From the NCBI GenBank assembly GCA_965227905.1, contig OZ245780.1, positions 5,146,001-5,210,000 on the forward strand: a stretch of DNA of 64,000 bases, read 5' to 3'. The number at the start of each line of letters is the position of its first letter. Position 1 is the first letter of the stretch. Shown here one piece after another: positions 9,196-18,001 of the stretch. This DNA comes from CBDDHT01 sp965227905. Its GTDB lineage: Bacteria; Pseudomonadota; Alphaproteobacteria; Rhizobiales; Methyloligellaceae. The translations under genes were made by a program, and so were the position numbers. Below the pieces are notes generated by a model, which worked only from the letters and a program-made list of their open reading frames with translations, made no database searches and was not told the DNA's origin.

Positions 9196-9311
9196 CAAAG
9201 TTCACGCCGGCGGCAGTCACCAATGCCGCGAAACCAGTCCGCCGCCGCGTTCTGCAGGTCGACTACGCGAATCAGGCTTTGCCGGACGGTCTCAGATGGT
9301 ACGGCATCTGA
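9192..9311 (+). CDS. Possible small translationally coupled reading frame, 39 residues
   Basis: ATG at 9192 overlaps the stop of the D-carbamoylase-like gene as ATGA, and the frame stays open for 39 codons, ending in DGLRWYGI. I recognise no family. Coupling geometry is the only support; codon choice looks ordinary. It could be a real leader-like or accessory peptide, a degraded gene remnant, or chance. Low confidence. Confidence 0.25.
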   Translation: MTKFTPAAVTNAAKPVRRRVLQVDYANQALPDGLRWYGI

Positions 9312-9523
9312 TCCGTATACCGCCTTTACTTAGCGCAAGTATTCGCCTGAAGCACGAAGACCTGCCCGAGACACCCCACTGTCTTTTTTGCAACAGACTC
9401 AAGAAAAAGATTGCCCCGTGGCAATTTACCCTACTCTGCTCACTCAATTTCCCCGTACACTGAAAGTGGTATGTTCGGCAGTCTCGAGGTGCCGAACTCT
9501 AGTAATGCGTAAATGGGGACGAC
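9312..9523. other. Intergenic region with an 8-bp hairpin
   Basis: About 210 bases without a convincing gene. GTTCGGCA (9473-9480) and TGCCGAAC (9490-9497) form an 8-bp stem with a 9-base loop, 27 bases before the start of the next gene. It may be a leader hairpin of that gene or an end signal for the upstream operon. Nothing else is recognised. Confidence 0.4.
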
Positions 9524-9877
9524 ATGGTCAAACGAGTATGTGTGTATGGCCTCGTCGCTGGGCTGGTGGGTTTGTTGACGATTCTGCTTGTGCCAAGTGA
9601 TGCAGTAGCTTTCAAGAAAACCATGGTGAACGGCAAATTATGCCGTGTCGAAGGTAAAAATCCGCACTTCCATATCGGTGTCAGCAAGCGATGGTTCGCG
9701 ACCAAAGAAGCTGCTTTGGAGCGCGCGATTTACAAATGGAACCGCTTCTCGAGCTGGGAATATGGCCCGGCTTTCGGCAATTTCCACAACGCGGAAAAAA
9801 AGAGCATCGATTGCGCGCTCGGCGTGAGCGGACACAATTGGGCCTGCGCCGTCAAGGGACAGCCTTGCAGCGAATAG
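9524..9877 (+). CDS. Small secreted cysteine-containing protein, unknown function
   Basis: The 117-residue protein has a signal peptide (about 1-29; hydrophobic core GLVAGLVGLLTILLV, cleavage near AVA-FK), so it is exported to the periplasm or outside. The mature part is about 88 residues and basic, with four cysteines (CRVEG, CALG, CAVKG, CSE), probably two disulfides, and several tryptophans (RWFATKEAALERAIYKWNRF). The ATKEAALERAIYKW stretch, around residues 60-73, resembles small periplasmic domains with an alpha-beta layout, but I do not recognise a family. It stands alone between the carbamoylase operon and the convergent RND genes. Confidence 0.7.
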   Translation: MVKRVCVYGLVAGLVGLLTILLVPSDAVAFKKTMVNGKLCRVEGKNPHFHIGVSKRWFATKEAALERAIYKWNRFSSWEYGPAFGNFHNAEKKSIDCALGVSGHNWACAVKGQPCSE

Positions 9878-9921
9878 AGCGGCAGAGAGCCTGCTCAGGC
9901 ACTGAATACTAGGTACAAATC

Positions 9922-9954
9922 TCAATCGGGCGCTCGTCGTGAGTGCCCGGTTGA
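9922..9954. terminator. Bidirectional terminator-like hairpin between convergent genes
   Basis: TCAATCGGGCGCTC can pair with GAGTGCCCGGTTGA over 14 positions (two wobble/mismatch positions) around GTCGT. It lies 45 bases after the small secreted gene and 20 bases after the end of the RND gene on the other strand, as expected for a shared terminator. Confidence 0.55.
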
Positions 9955-9973
9955 ATCGTTATCGACTCCACAA

Positions 9974-12900
9974 TCACTCGGCAGCCATTTCCTTTGGTAG
10001 GGCTGGCAATGCCATGCTCTTGGCGTTATCCCGGCCAAGCGCAACGAAGTCCTGCGCCGCTGATCGCCGCCGAGTTTGTCGCCGCGCGACCATGATGAAC
10101 AGTGGCGGCACGAAGTAAAACGAGATAACCGTCGACAAAAGCACGCCGCCGGCAATGGCCGTTGCGAAGGGTGGCCAGAATCCTCCGCCCGCCAGGATCA
10201 ATGGCAGGAATCCGCCGAATGTGGTGACCGTTGTCGACACGATGTGACGGGCCTGCGCCGAAACAACATCGCGAACTGCGGAAACCTCGCCAGCCATGGC
10301 ACGGGCATTCTGCTGAAATGCCGTCAGTATGATGATCGCGGCGTTGATCGAGACACCGATCGAACCGATGACACCGATGACGGCCTGAATACCAAAGGGA
10401 TAACGCAGCACCGCAAGCGACAGAATGCTCAGGCCAACCGACAGCAGTGCGACAGCACCTGTGATCAACGAAAGGCGGAATGAGTTGAACGTCAGCACAA
10501 TGCTGGCGATCGACAATGCAACGATAATACCAGCGGCGGAGAGCAGATTTTGGAGAACTTCGTCACGTGCATCTGCATCGCCACCGACCTCGAACCGGTA
10601 TCCCGGCGGGAGCGTGACCGCGCTTGCGGATAGGACGGTTCGGACTTTCTTCAACGCTTCCTCGGGAAGCGTGTCACGATGCACATAGCCGCGTACGGCA
10701 TTCACCCGCTCCCCATCGCGCCTGAAGATCGGGCTCTCGGCCGGCTCCAGCCTGACGGATCCCAAAACCGATAACGGCACGCCGGGATAAGCGCCTGACG
10801 CTGCTCTCGCAGCCGCATTGCGCGCGAGAATATCTGCCGAGCGCAAGGCATCCAGCGTACTGCGATCCTGCGATCCGACTCTGACGCGTACCGGCAATTC
10901 TTCGGTATCCTCGACGAGCGATCCACCGGTTACGCCCTCGAGTCTGGCTTCGAGCTGACGCGCGGCATCGCCGAGTTCCAACCCCGCAAGCCGGGCCTTG
11001 TTCTCATCGAGATCCACAACCGCTTTTGTGGCGCCACCTTTTAGCTGGGTTTTGGCCTGGATGATTTCCGGCACCGACACCATGACGGCCCGGACCTCAT
11101 CGCCTATGCGGCGCAACTCGTCGATGTCGGGACCAACGACACGGATTTCAACCGGCGCCGCAACAGGAGGCCCCTGCACAAGTCCGCGGACGGTGACCCT
11201 GGCCTCAGGCAACGCTCTATCCAGAGACCGTTGCAGGTCATCGAGAATCTGCTCGGTAGCAGCTGGCGACTTCGTTGTGACCAGAGCTTCTGCGAAACTC
11301 GCTTCGCGATCCTGGTCTGTAATCATGTTGTAATAGAATGCAGGTGCACTCTCGCCGACGACCCAGTGGATAGATCTGACATTGCTGGTTTCGCGTATGA
11401 GTTTTTCCGCCCGGCGCGCCGTACGATCCGTCTCGGCAATCGCGGTCCCGTCAGGCAGTTTGACCTGTACGTAGAACTGGTTGCGGTCGACGCCGGGAAA
11501 GAACTGCGCCTTGAGCGTCGGGAAGGCGCCAAAGCCAATCACCGGAAGAATCAGGGCACCGAGAATCGCCAGCTTCGGAAAGCCGAGCGCCAGATCGAGC
11601 GAGCGGTTGAAGACGCTCCCGAGCCGGCCGCCGCGTATCCCGCCAACGAGCACTGGCAGCGCCCTACCCTTTTGGGCCGGCGCCAGGAACCAGCCGGACA
11701 ATGCAGGGGTAATCGTCACTGCCAGGACGAGAGACGCAAAAAGCATGACGATAACCGATGTCGCAATTGCGCCCACAAAGTCCCCGGCCGGCCCTGGCAG
11801 CAATGCCATGGGCGTGAATGCCAACGCCGTCGTGACCGTCGAAGCGAGCAGTGGAACAGCAAGCCGTTTTACGGCCTGACTTACGGCATTGTCCCTGGGT
11901 TCGCCTTTTTCGAGACGTTTCCGAATCTCGTCCGTCATCACAATGCCGGCATCGACCAAGAGACCGAGCGCCACAATGAGCCCGGTTACGGACATTTGAT
12001 GAATCGGAACGCCGAGTGCTTGCAGACCGGCTAGAGACATCAGACTTGCGAGCGGAAGAATGACGGCAACAATGAGTGCCGAGCGCCAGCCGAGCGTGAA
12101 CAAGAGGACCGCAACGACAAGACTCGCGCCGATCAGCATGTTGGTAACAACGCCGGCGAGTCTGTCGGATGTGTAGGCGCTTTGGTCGAATAGAAAACGA
12201 TGTTCCAGACCAGAGGGCAATTCACGCTCAAACGCTGCATGAATCGCTTTGACCCGTGCCATCCAGGCGTCGATCTGGAGATCGTCTTCGGTCTTGGCCG
12301 CAATGAGGATCGCAGGTTTGCCGTCAGCATAAGCGAGACTGGTCGCAGGCTCCTGGACGGCACGCTCCACTGTGGCGATATCTGAAACACGGACAAGCCT
12401 GCCTGCATTGGCGCTACCCAACGGAATGCGGCGGATCCGTTCGAGCGACTTGATCTCGCCAGTAACTTCAATCAGCAGATCGCGGCCGTCGCCGCGGATC
12501 TGACCGGCCCGAACTTTCGTATCCGCTCGAGCAATCGCTGCCGAGACATCCGAAGATGCCAGCCCCATGGACGCTAGCTTGCGCGCATCGATGGTGACCA
12601 GCACCTCCTCATCGCGAGCGCCATACAGATTGACGATTTTGGTACCCGAAAGATTGCGCAGCCGGTCCTGCAAAACCTCCGCATACCGACGCGTCACCGC
12701 ATAGCCCGCCTCGGTGCCTTCTCTTGGTATGATGGCGCTTATTGCAGAAAAGGCAGATGTACGATTGTCGTCGAATTCCGGTTCCGGAACGCCATCCGGG
12801 AAATTTCTGGACGCGTCGGTCAGAGCGTCGCGTATCTCCGACCAGACTTGCTCTATCTGCGTCGTGCCCAGATCCCAGCCGAGCTCCACCTGAACCACCG

Positions 12901-13159
12901 AGATACTGGTTCTGGATACGGACTCGATCTTCTTGATTTCTGGAATCTGTTTGAGTTCTTCCTCGATCTTTTCCGTTACCAGTGCCTCGACCCGCGCCGG
13001 GTCAGCTCCTGGATAGGGCGTGACGATCGTTGCGAAAATATTGGTGATCGTCGGGTCTTCCTGACGGCCAATCGTAAGGATTGCGGAAAGCCCGGCGGCA
13101 AGGATCATGAAGATCGCCAGTGCAACGACCCGCTTGTTACGGAAGAACAACGTTTCCAT
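9974..13159 (-). CDS. RND family efflux transporter, inner-membrane pump
   Basis: The 1061-residue protein has the RND layout: TM1 near residue 10-30, a large periplasmic porter loop, TM2-6, a second periplasmic loop and TM7-12. The TM4 region reads GLLVDAGIVMTDE: one proton-relay aspartate is kept, while the second of the AcrB-type pair is Ala, as in several non-AcrB subfamilies. RND pumps use proton flow to export drugs, bile salts, solvents or metals with a periplasmic adaptor and an outer-membrane channel. The adaptor gene lies 20 bases upstream; no outer-membrane factor gene is present in the window, so a shared TolC-like channel is likely. Substrate unknown. Control is probably by the divergent TetR gene. 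Confidence 0.93.
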   Translation of the reverse strand: METLFFRNKRVVALAIFMILAAGLSAILTIGRQEDPTITNIFATIVTPYPGADPARVEALVTEKIEEELKQIPEIKKIESVSRTSISVVQVELGWDLGTTQIEQVWSEIRDALTDASRNFPDGVPEPEFDDNRTSAFSAISAIIPREGTEAGYAVTRRYAEVLQDRLRNLSGTKIVNLYGARDEEVLVTIDARKLASMGLASSDVSAAIARADTKVRAGQIRGDGRDLLIEVTGEIKSLERIRRIPLGSANAGRLVRVSDIATVERAVQEPATSLAYADGKPAILIAAKTEDDLQIDAWMARVKAIHAAFERELPSGLEHRFLFDQSAYTSDRLAGVVTNMLIGASLVVAVLLFTLGWRSALIVAVILPLASLMSLAGLQALGVPIHQMSVTGLIVALGLLVDAGIVMTDEIRKRLEKGEPRDNAVSQAVKRLAVPLLASTVTTALAFTPMALLPGPAGDFVGAIATSVIVMLFASLVLAVTITPALSGWFLAPAQKGRALPVLVGGIRGGRLGSVFNRSLDLALGFPKLAILGALILPVIGFGAFPTLKAQFFPGVDRNQFYVQVKLPDGTAIAETDRTARRAEKLIRETSNVRSIHWVVGESAPAFYYNMITDQDREASFAEALVTTKSPAATEQILDDLQRSLDRALPEARVTVRGLVQGPPVAAPVEIRVVGPDIDELRRIGDEVRAVMVSVPEIIQAKTQLKGGATKAVVDLDENKARLAGLELGDAARQLEARLEGVTGGSLVEDTEELPVRVRVGSQDRSTLDALRSADILARNAAARAASGAYPGVPLSVLGSVRLEPAESPIFRRDGERVNAVRGYVHRDTLPEEALKKVRTVLSASAVTLPPGYRFEVGGDADARDEVLQNLLSAAGIIVALSIASIVLTFNSFRLSLITGAVALLSVGLSILSLAVLRYPFGIQAVIGVIGSIGVSINAAIIILTAFQQNARAMAGEVSAVRDVVSAQARHIVSTTVTTFGGFLPLILAGGGFWPPFATAIAGGVLLSTVISFYFVPPLFIMVARRQTRRRSAAQDFVALGRDNAKSMALPALPKEMAAE

Positions 13160-13179
13160 GGACCAACCTCCTGTTCAGC

Positions 13180-14331
13180 CTAGTTGGCGGCCGCAGCAAC
13201 ATGCTGACCGGGAATGACACGGTTGGTCCCGTTCAAAACAATGCGCGCTCCATCGCCGAGGGTTCCCCTTGCAAAGACGCGCCGATCGTCGACATGGAGG
13301 ACTTCCACCGCCTCACGCGCCACGATGTCGTCATCGCCCTCCTGGACAACCGTCAGCACAGTCCAGAGCCCCTTGCGCCCCTCGCTCAATGCGGCGACAG
13401 GGAGCCAGAAGCCTTTGGCTTGAATCCGCCGCTCGAGATTCAATTCAACGATCTCTCCAAACGGCACGTTCGCTGCCTGGTTTGTCTCAAGCAAAACCGT
13501 CACCGTCCGGGTGCCTGTTTGCAAATCAGGGCGTTTGGAGATCAATCGGCCGCGAAAGACGTTGCCGCCGGAGGACAATTGATAATGGTGGCCGGTTTTC
13601 AAATCGCGCGCTGCTTCGACCGATACACCGACACGCACTTGCCGCCGCTCGGTCTCCATGATTTCGACCACAGGCGTGCCGGCATCGACCACCGCGCCTT
13701 CATCCACGAAACGCGCCGCAATCGTTCCAGTGAACGGAAGCTTCAATGCAGATTTCTCGATATCGATGTTGATTGTGCGGATCGATGAATTCAAACGCTC
13801 GATCGCGGCTGAAAGCTCGGCCACGGAAAAGCGTGCCGCATCGTAGCGTTGCTCCGACTGCCATCCTCTCCTGGTCAGCGCGACCTGACGCTTGAGCGTG
13901 GCCTTGGCCAAATCCAGTCTCGCGGCAATCTCGCGCTGCTGCGCCTCAAGCCTGCTGCGCTCCGCCTCGAGTTTGGATGTATCCAGACGCGCTACGACAG
14001 CCTTCTGTGAAAGTCTGTCGCCCTCCTCTACGTCGACCGACACAACGAGACCACCCCGCTCGAAGGCAAGGCGCGTCTGCCGGGCTGGTTCCAAACGGCC
14101 AGCAAATCTCTCTTTGACCGCGTAGCCGGTTGCCGATGAAACCTGCCGGACCGACACCGTTATCGGAGGATTGGGCGCTACCGTCGCTTCAGCATCGGCA
14201 CGCATATGCAGCAGTGCGATTCCACCGGCCGCCAAACCGACAAATGTTGCGGCTGTCAAAGTCATGGCGGCAAGTGAGAGACCGGCTTTGATACGTGAGC
14301 GGACAGGTCGCCCGGTTATTTCGCCTGACAT
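13180..14331 (-). CDS. RND efflux periplasmic adaptor (membrane fusion protein)
   Basis: The 383-residue adaptor bridges the inner-membrane pump and the outer-membrane channel. An N-terminal membrane anchor (about 20-42, AAMTLTAATFVGLAAGGIALL) is followed by the split lipoyl domain (GLVVSVDVEEGDRLSQKAVVARLD and LKLPFTGTIAARFVDEGAVVDAGTPVVEI), a coiled-coil hairpin between them (RSRLEAQQREIAARLDLAKA) and a beta-barrel domain. ATG 14331 is chosen over an upstream ATG at 14397 because AAGGGGG lies directly before it and the longer version would overlap the promoter. It is first in the operon with the pump gene. Confidence 0.92.
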   Translation of the reverse strand: MSGEITGRPVRSRIKAGLSLAAMTLTAATFVGLAAGGIALLHMRADAEATVAPNPPITVSVRQVSSATGYAVKERFAGRLEPARQTRLAFERGGLVVSVDVEEGDRLSQKAVVARLDTSKLEAERSRLEAQQREIAARLDLAKATLKRQVALTRRGWQSEQRYDAARFSVAELSAAIERLNSSIRTINIDIEKSALKLPFTGTIAARFVDEGAVVDAGTPVVEIMETERRQVRVGVSVEAARDLKTGHHYQLSSGGNVFRGRLISKRPDLQTGTRTVTVLLETNQAANVPFGEIVELNLERRIQAKGFWLPVAALSEGRKGLWTVLTVVQEGDDDIVAREAVEVLHVDDRRVFARGTLGDGARIVLNGTNRVIPGQHVAAAAN

Positions 14332-14362
14332 GGGTCGCCCCCTTTTAGCCAGCGGATGGATT

Positions 14363-14434
14363 GCAATGTTACGCACACTTACATATGTTAGGATCACTTA
14401 CATTGCAAGAAAATGTTTGATCAACTAACATTGC
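14363..14434. promoter_or_regulatory. Divergent promoter with repeated TTACAT-type operator elements
   Basis: The region between the adaptor gene and the TetR gene holds CACTTACAT twice (14376-14384, 14395-14403; 19-base period), the palindrome ACATATGT (14381-14388), and GCAATGTTA (14363-14371) with its reverse complement TAACATTGC (14426-14434). A leftward promoter TTGCAA-N17-TATGTA fits inside. The arrangement is what a TetR/AcrR dimer would bind. Inference from symmetry and position. Confidence 0.5.
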
Positions 14435-14462
14435 TCATACGCAAGAATCGGAGCGGCGGACC

Positions 14463-15086
14463 ATGTCACCCCCGGGCGAACGCCCTTCGGATGTTCAGGC
14501 AAAAGCGAAGTACCATCATGGCGATCTGCGCGGCGCGTTGATCCTGGCCGCGCGCCAGCTTGTCGAGCAAAAGGGCGCGGAAAACTTCTCGCTCGCCGAT
14601 GCCTGCCGCCTTGCCGGCGTGTCGACGGCAGCACCGTATCGGCACTTTCGAGACAGAGATGAAATTCTGGCTGAAGTAACGGCGAGCGGCTTTGAGTTGC
14701 TATCTGACAGTTCGATGGCAGCCGTCGCGGAGAAAGGTGTCGGCACACTGGATGGCATCGTCGCGATGGGTCATGCCTATGTGAAATTTGCCGTCGAGAA
14801 TCAGGCTGTCTTCCGCCTCATGTTCGGACAAAACCCGGCTATCAAAGGGACTGAACCGGTAACCGGAGAGGGCCAGGCCTGTTTCGGCAAAGTGATTGAA
14901 CAGGTTGCGATCTATTGCGAGAAAAACAGAGTTCCTGGCGACGCTGCGATCATCGCGGTAAAGCTATGGACCTTCGTGCACGGCGCAGCTTCGCTTCTCA
15001 TCGATGAGGATTACGAGAAAGTCGCGCCGGGAATCGACGTATGGGACTTGATTGAAAAAACGACGCCGGGACTGTTGGGCAAATAG
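14463..15086 (+). CDS. TetR/AcrR family repressor, divergent to RND operon
   Basis: The 207-residue protein has an N-terminal TetR helix-turn-helix (about 20-65; LADACRLAGVSTAAPYRHFRDRDEILAEV) and an all-helical ligand-binding C-terminal domain of the WHG/TetR_C_13 type (TFVHGAASLL near residue 173). Such proteins repress an adjacent pump until an effector binds. It is divergently placed from the adaptor-pump operon, with repeated elements in the shared promoter, so it is the likely regulator of that pump and of itself. Confidence 0.9.
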   Translation: MSPPGERPSDVQAKAKYHHGDLRGALILAARQLVEQKGAENFSLADACRLAGVSTAAPYRHFRDRDEILAEVTASGFELLSDSSMAAVAEKGVGTLDGIVAMGHAYVKFAVENQAVFRLMFGQNPAIKGTEPVTGEGQACFGKVIEQVAIYCEKNRVPGDAAIIAVKLWTFVHGAASLLIDEDYEKVAPGIDVWDLIEKTTPGLLGK

Positions 15087-15296
15087 GCCACCCGTTTTCT
15101 CACCTCTTGAGAGCGCATATTGCGCCTTGTGCATCCAATCGAAGGCGAGTTGTTCTCTTTTCAAGAGAGGCGAAACCAACCAAAGAACCATTGTGTCGCG
15201 GGAAAGAACGGTTGGTATTCCCGTTTGTTTCGTTCATAAGGTCGCGCGATTTATGTTGCGCCGCAAAAACGGGCGCCAACCTCGGAACCGAACTCA

Positions 15297-16595
15297 ATGA
15301 CGTGTTTCTCCGAACACCCGCTTCGTGCGGTCCTCACAGCAGAAATGCATGCGCGGCCCAACGCCGTTATCGAGGGACCGGCAGAGATCTCCTATCTCGC
15401 AGCGCTGACAGGCGAGGAAGTGGCGTCCGCCGACCTCGATCACATCCGCCAGTTGTGCACGGCCTTCAAGATTGCCGCGCCGGCCGCGGACGCATCGCAG
15501 TTCGATGCCGACTTCGGACCGTTCCGGATGAAATGGGAGCGTCACACCGAATTCTCTACCTACATGATCATCAAATCCGGCGCCTTCGATAGACCCTTCA
15601 AAGAGACGGCAATCCTGGAGTTGCCGACTGATTGGGTCGCGGCCATCCCTGGCAATGTGATCGCAGCTTTTCACATCGCGATAGAGTCGGATGATTCGCG
15701 CAGGCGCGATACTGACGCCTTGGCCTCTTTTTTCGACAACAACGTCCCGGTTGGCGGGTCGATCATCGATGGCGGCGCGTCGATCTGGGCCGACTACCAG
15801 GAGCATGCCGATGGGTTTCTGCGTTTTCTCATTCGAGAAGGCGGTCTCAAGCCACAATCACTGGGGCGTCTGATACAGCGCGTCGCTGAGATGGAAACCT
15901 ATCGGATGATGGCGATGCTGGCTCTGCCGCCGGCGCGCGACGCGAGACCTCATGTCGCAAATCTCGAACAACAACTGAGCGAGATTCTGCAAGAGGTCGC
16001 CGTCAATATGAGTGCATCCGATGAACCGGCATTGTTGAAACAACTGTCGACAGTAGCAGCAGAGACCGAGCGCATCTCAGCATCGCTCAACTTCCGCTTT
16101 AGTGCATCGCGCGCCTACCAGGAAATCGTACGCCAGCGGGCAGACGCCCTGCGGCTGGAGCGTGTGCGCGGACTACAGCCTTTGACCGACTATGTCTTTT
16201 CCCGGTTCGATCCGGCCATGGAGACCGGCGAAAACGTTATGCGGCGTATCGAGACGCTCTCCAGGCGGATCGCCAGAGCCAGCGATTTATTGCGAACCCG
16301 GGTCAATGTCGCCCTGGAAGCACAGAACCGCGACTTGCTTCAATCCATGGACCGCCGCGCAAATTTGCAGTTGCGCCTTCAGCAAACGGTCGAAGGCTTA
16401 TCGGTTGTCGCAATCAGCTATTATCTGGTCGGACTGGTGCAGTATGCACTGAAGGGCCTGAAATCCATCGGGGCAATGCCCTATGATGTGGATATTGTAA
16501 CGCTCGTTCTGATTCCGGTTCTCGTAGTCGGCATCTGGCTTGGTGTGCGGCGCATTCGCAGCTCGATAGAGCGGGATGCGGCGAAGCGCCGATAA
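15297..16595 (+). CDS. DUF3422 family membrane-anchored protein
   Basis: The 432-residue protein matches the DUF3422 family, common in Alpha- and Betaproteobacteria and of unknown function. It starts with HPLRAVLTAEMHARP, a hallmark of the family, has a long helical middle (about 230-350) and ends with two transmembrane helices (about 368-388 and 398-418) followed by a basic tail. The bulk is therefore likely cytoplasmic and tethered by a C-terminal hairpin. It stands alone in its transcription unit. Confidence 0.85.
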   Translation: MTCFSEHPLRAVLTAEMHARPNAVIEGPAEISYLAALTGEEVASADLDHIRQLCTAFKIAAPAADASQFDADFGPFRMKWERHTEFSTYMIIKSGAFDRPFKETAILELPTDWVAAIPGNVIAAFHIAIESDDSRRRDTDALASFFDNNVPVGGSIIDGGASIWADYQEHADGFLRFLIREGGLKPQSLGRLIQRVAEMETYRMMAMLALPPARDARPHVANLEQQLSEILQEVAVNMSASDEPALLKQLSTVAAETERISASLNFRFSASRAYQEIVRQRADALRLERVRGLQPLTDYVFSRFDPAMETGENVMRRIETLSRRIARASDLLRTRVNVALEAQNRDLLQSMDRRANLQLRLQQTVEGLSVVAISYYLVGLVQYALKGLKSIGAMPYDVDIVTLVLIPVLVVGIWLGVRRIRSSIERDAAKRR

Positions 16596-16638
16596 CTTTT
16601 GGCGCCGCTCAATGCGTCAAACAGACGAACACAAGAAA

Positions 16639-16664
16639 GCCCGGACCACCTGGGCGATCCGGGC
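16639..16664. terminator. Hairpin after DUF3422 gene
   Basis: GCCCGGA (16639-16645) pairs with TCCGGGC (16658-16664) around a 12-base loop and is followed by ATTTCT. It lies between the ends of the DUF3422 gene and the convergent small gene, so it may serve both. Confidence 0.45.
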
Positions 16665-16697
16665 ATTTCTGAATCTCGGGATAATCTGGTTCAAAAC

Positions 16698-16886
16698 CTA
16701 AGACGCTTGCGGAATTCCGCCTGTCGTCCCTTTTCGGCCACCCGAAAAAAGGTGTGAAATCCCACGCACTGCTGCATGCAACACGCTCAAGAACGCTTTG
16801 GACCGTTCCTCGTGGGCCTTACGCATTCCTGCGACGATCATTTCGTCGGTGATGGTCAATCTTCTGATTTTGGTTGGTCGAGGCAT
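16698..16886 (-). CDS. Tiny basic protein, 62 residues, paralogous to product of 32356-32592
   Basis: A 62-residue protein starting MPRPTKIRRLTITDEM, with GAGGAG seven bases before the ATG; longer in-frame versions are unlikely because they would run into the LysR gene. The C-terminal half has the pattern (M/A)RKxxxE(A/R)xxxxFxxxLxxxxRGxSxLxSGGRxG, shared with the product of 32356-32592. The amphipathic helix ending in a Gly/Arg tail suggests a small membrane-associating or protein-binding peptide; function unknown. It is head-to-head with a LysR gene, exactly as its paralogue is. Confidence 0.7.
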   Translation of the reverse strand: MPRPTKIRRLTITDEMIVAGMRKAHEERSKAFLSVLHAAVRGISHLFSGGRKGTTGGIPQAS

Positions 16887-16986
16887 TTGAGTTCTCCTCA
16901 AGTAAAATCCTGTGTTGGATGGAATTTGGCGCCTCATTCGCTGTTTGACAAAGGATCTTCTCTCAGGCGATAAGTGAGATAATCTC
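16887..16986. promoter_or_regulatory. Shared promoter of tiny gene and LysR gene
   Basis: One hundred bases separate the two divergent starts. GAGATAATCTC (16976-16986) is a perfect inverted repeat with a one-base centre, ending directly before the LysR ATG, a position suited to autoregulation. A LysR dimer site here is inferred. Confidence 0.4.
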
Positions 16987-17940
16987 ATGCATAAGCCATT
17001 TCCACCCCTCAATGCCCTGCGCGCCTTCGAAGCGGCTGCACGACACTTGAGTCTGACGAAAGCCGCTGAAGAGTTGAGCGTAACCCCAGGCGCCATCAGC
17101 CATCAGATCCGCGGTCTGGAGGCCTTTCTGGACGTCAAATTGTTCGAGCGGAAAGTGCGCGCAATCGCGCTCACGTCGACAGGCAAACTGCTTTATCCCG
17201 GATTGCAGACGGGATTCGGGCATATTCACGAGGCGCTGGCGGAACTGGCGAAGGCCGAAGCAACGCCAATCCTTGTTATCAGCACACCACCCGGCTTCAC
17301 AGCAAAATGGCTTGCGCCACGGCTCTACAAGTTTTCTCTTGCCGCGCCGGACATTGACGCCCGCGTCTCGTCGTCAATCTCCAATGCGGATTTCGTAACG
17401 GACGGCGTCGATGTGGCAATCAGAAACCTGCCCGCGGATCATGGAGCCGGTCCGGATCTGACTGTCGAACCGCTCGTAGACATTCGCTTTCTAACGGTTT
17501 GCAGCCCAAAACTGCTTGAGCGCATTACGCTTACCGACTCTCAGGATGCACTCTTTGATGTGCCGCTTATCCACGACGAAACCTTCACCAGCCGCGCGAA
17601 TATGCCGGGATGGGCAGACTGGTTGAAAGCTGCAAACATCAGCCATGGCGATCCGACGCGTGGCCTTCGCTTCAATAGCGCCGACCACGCACTCGACGCC
17701 GCCGTAGAAGGGGCCGGCCTTCTCCTGACCCATGGTGTTCTGGCTTATGACGATCTGCGAACGGGACGTCTTGTGCAGCCGTTTCCGCTTACGCTCGAAT
17801 CCGGCCGCGCCTACTATCTCGTCTCGCCGAAAGCGCCAGAACCAGCCCCGGCCGTAACCGCCTTCGCAACCTGGGTACGCGAGGAAGCACGCCAGTTAGA
17901 CCCGCAGTTCCTTGGCACCGTAAACCAGTCACCTGAATAA
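16987..17940 (+). CDS. LysR family transcriptional regulator (GcvA-like)
   Basis: The 317-residue protein has an N-terminal winged helix (about 6-65; LNALRAFEAAARHLSLTKAAEEL then SVTPGAISHQIRGLE) and a periplasmic-binding-protein-like effector domain (about 92-300). The opening PPLNALRAFEAAARH is typical of the GcvA group, whose members activate amino-acid or beta-lactamase genes. It lies head-to-head with the 62-residue gene at 16698-16886, the probable direct target. Effector unknown. Confidence 0.88.
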   Translation: MHKPFPPLNALRAFEAAARHLSLTKAAEELSVTPGAISHQIRGLEAFLDVKLFERKVRAIALTSTGKLLYPGLQTGFGHIHEALAELAKAEATPILVISTPPGFTAKWLAPRLYKFSLAAPDIDARVSSSISNADFVTDGVDVAIRNLPADHGAGPDLTVEPLVDIRFLTVCSPKLLERITLTDSQDALFDVPLIHDETFTSRANMPGWADWLKAANISHGDPTRGLRFNSADHALDAAVEGAGLLLTHGVLAYDDLRTGRLVQPFPLTLESGRAYYLVSPKAPEPAPAVTAFATWVREEARQLDPQFLGTVNQSPE

Positions 17941-17981
17941 TCGCCACAGGCACTCTTGCAATTCAGTCAAAAGTATCCGAT

Positions 17982-18001
17982 ATTTCTGTCATGACAGAAA
18001 T
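17982..18001. promoter_or_regulatory. Perfect 20-bp palindrome over the GbsR-type gene start
   Basis: ATTTCTGTCATGACAGAAAT is a perfect palindrome, and the start codon ATG (17991-17993) lies at its centre. A near copy, TTTCTGT-N4-ACAGAAA, recurs at 18607-18624 before the second gene. The probable ligand is the regulator encoded here, which would block its own translation start region. Confidence 0.6.

Noticed and set aside
8035..9198. 387-codon open frame on the - strand
   Set aside because: It lies fully opposite the well-supported nitrilase-family gene and shows no family features.
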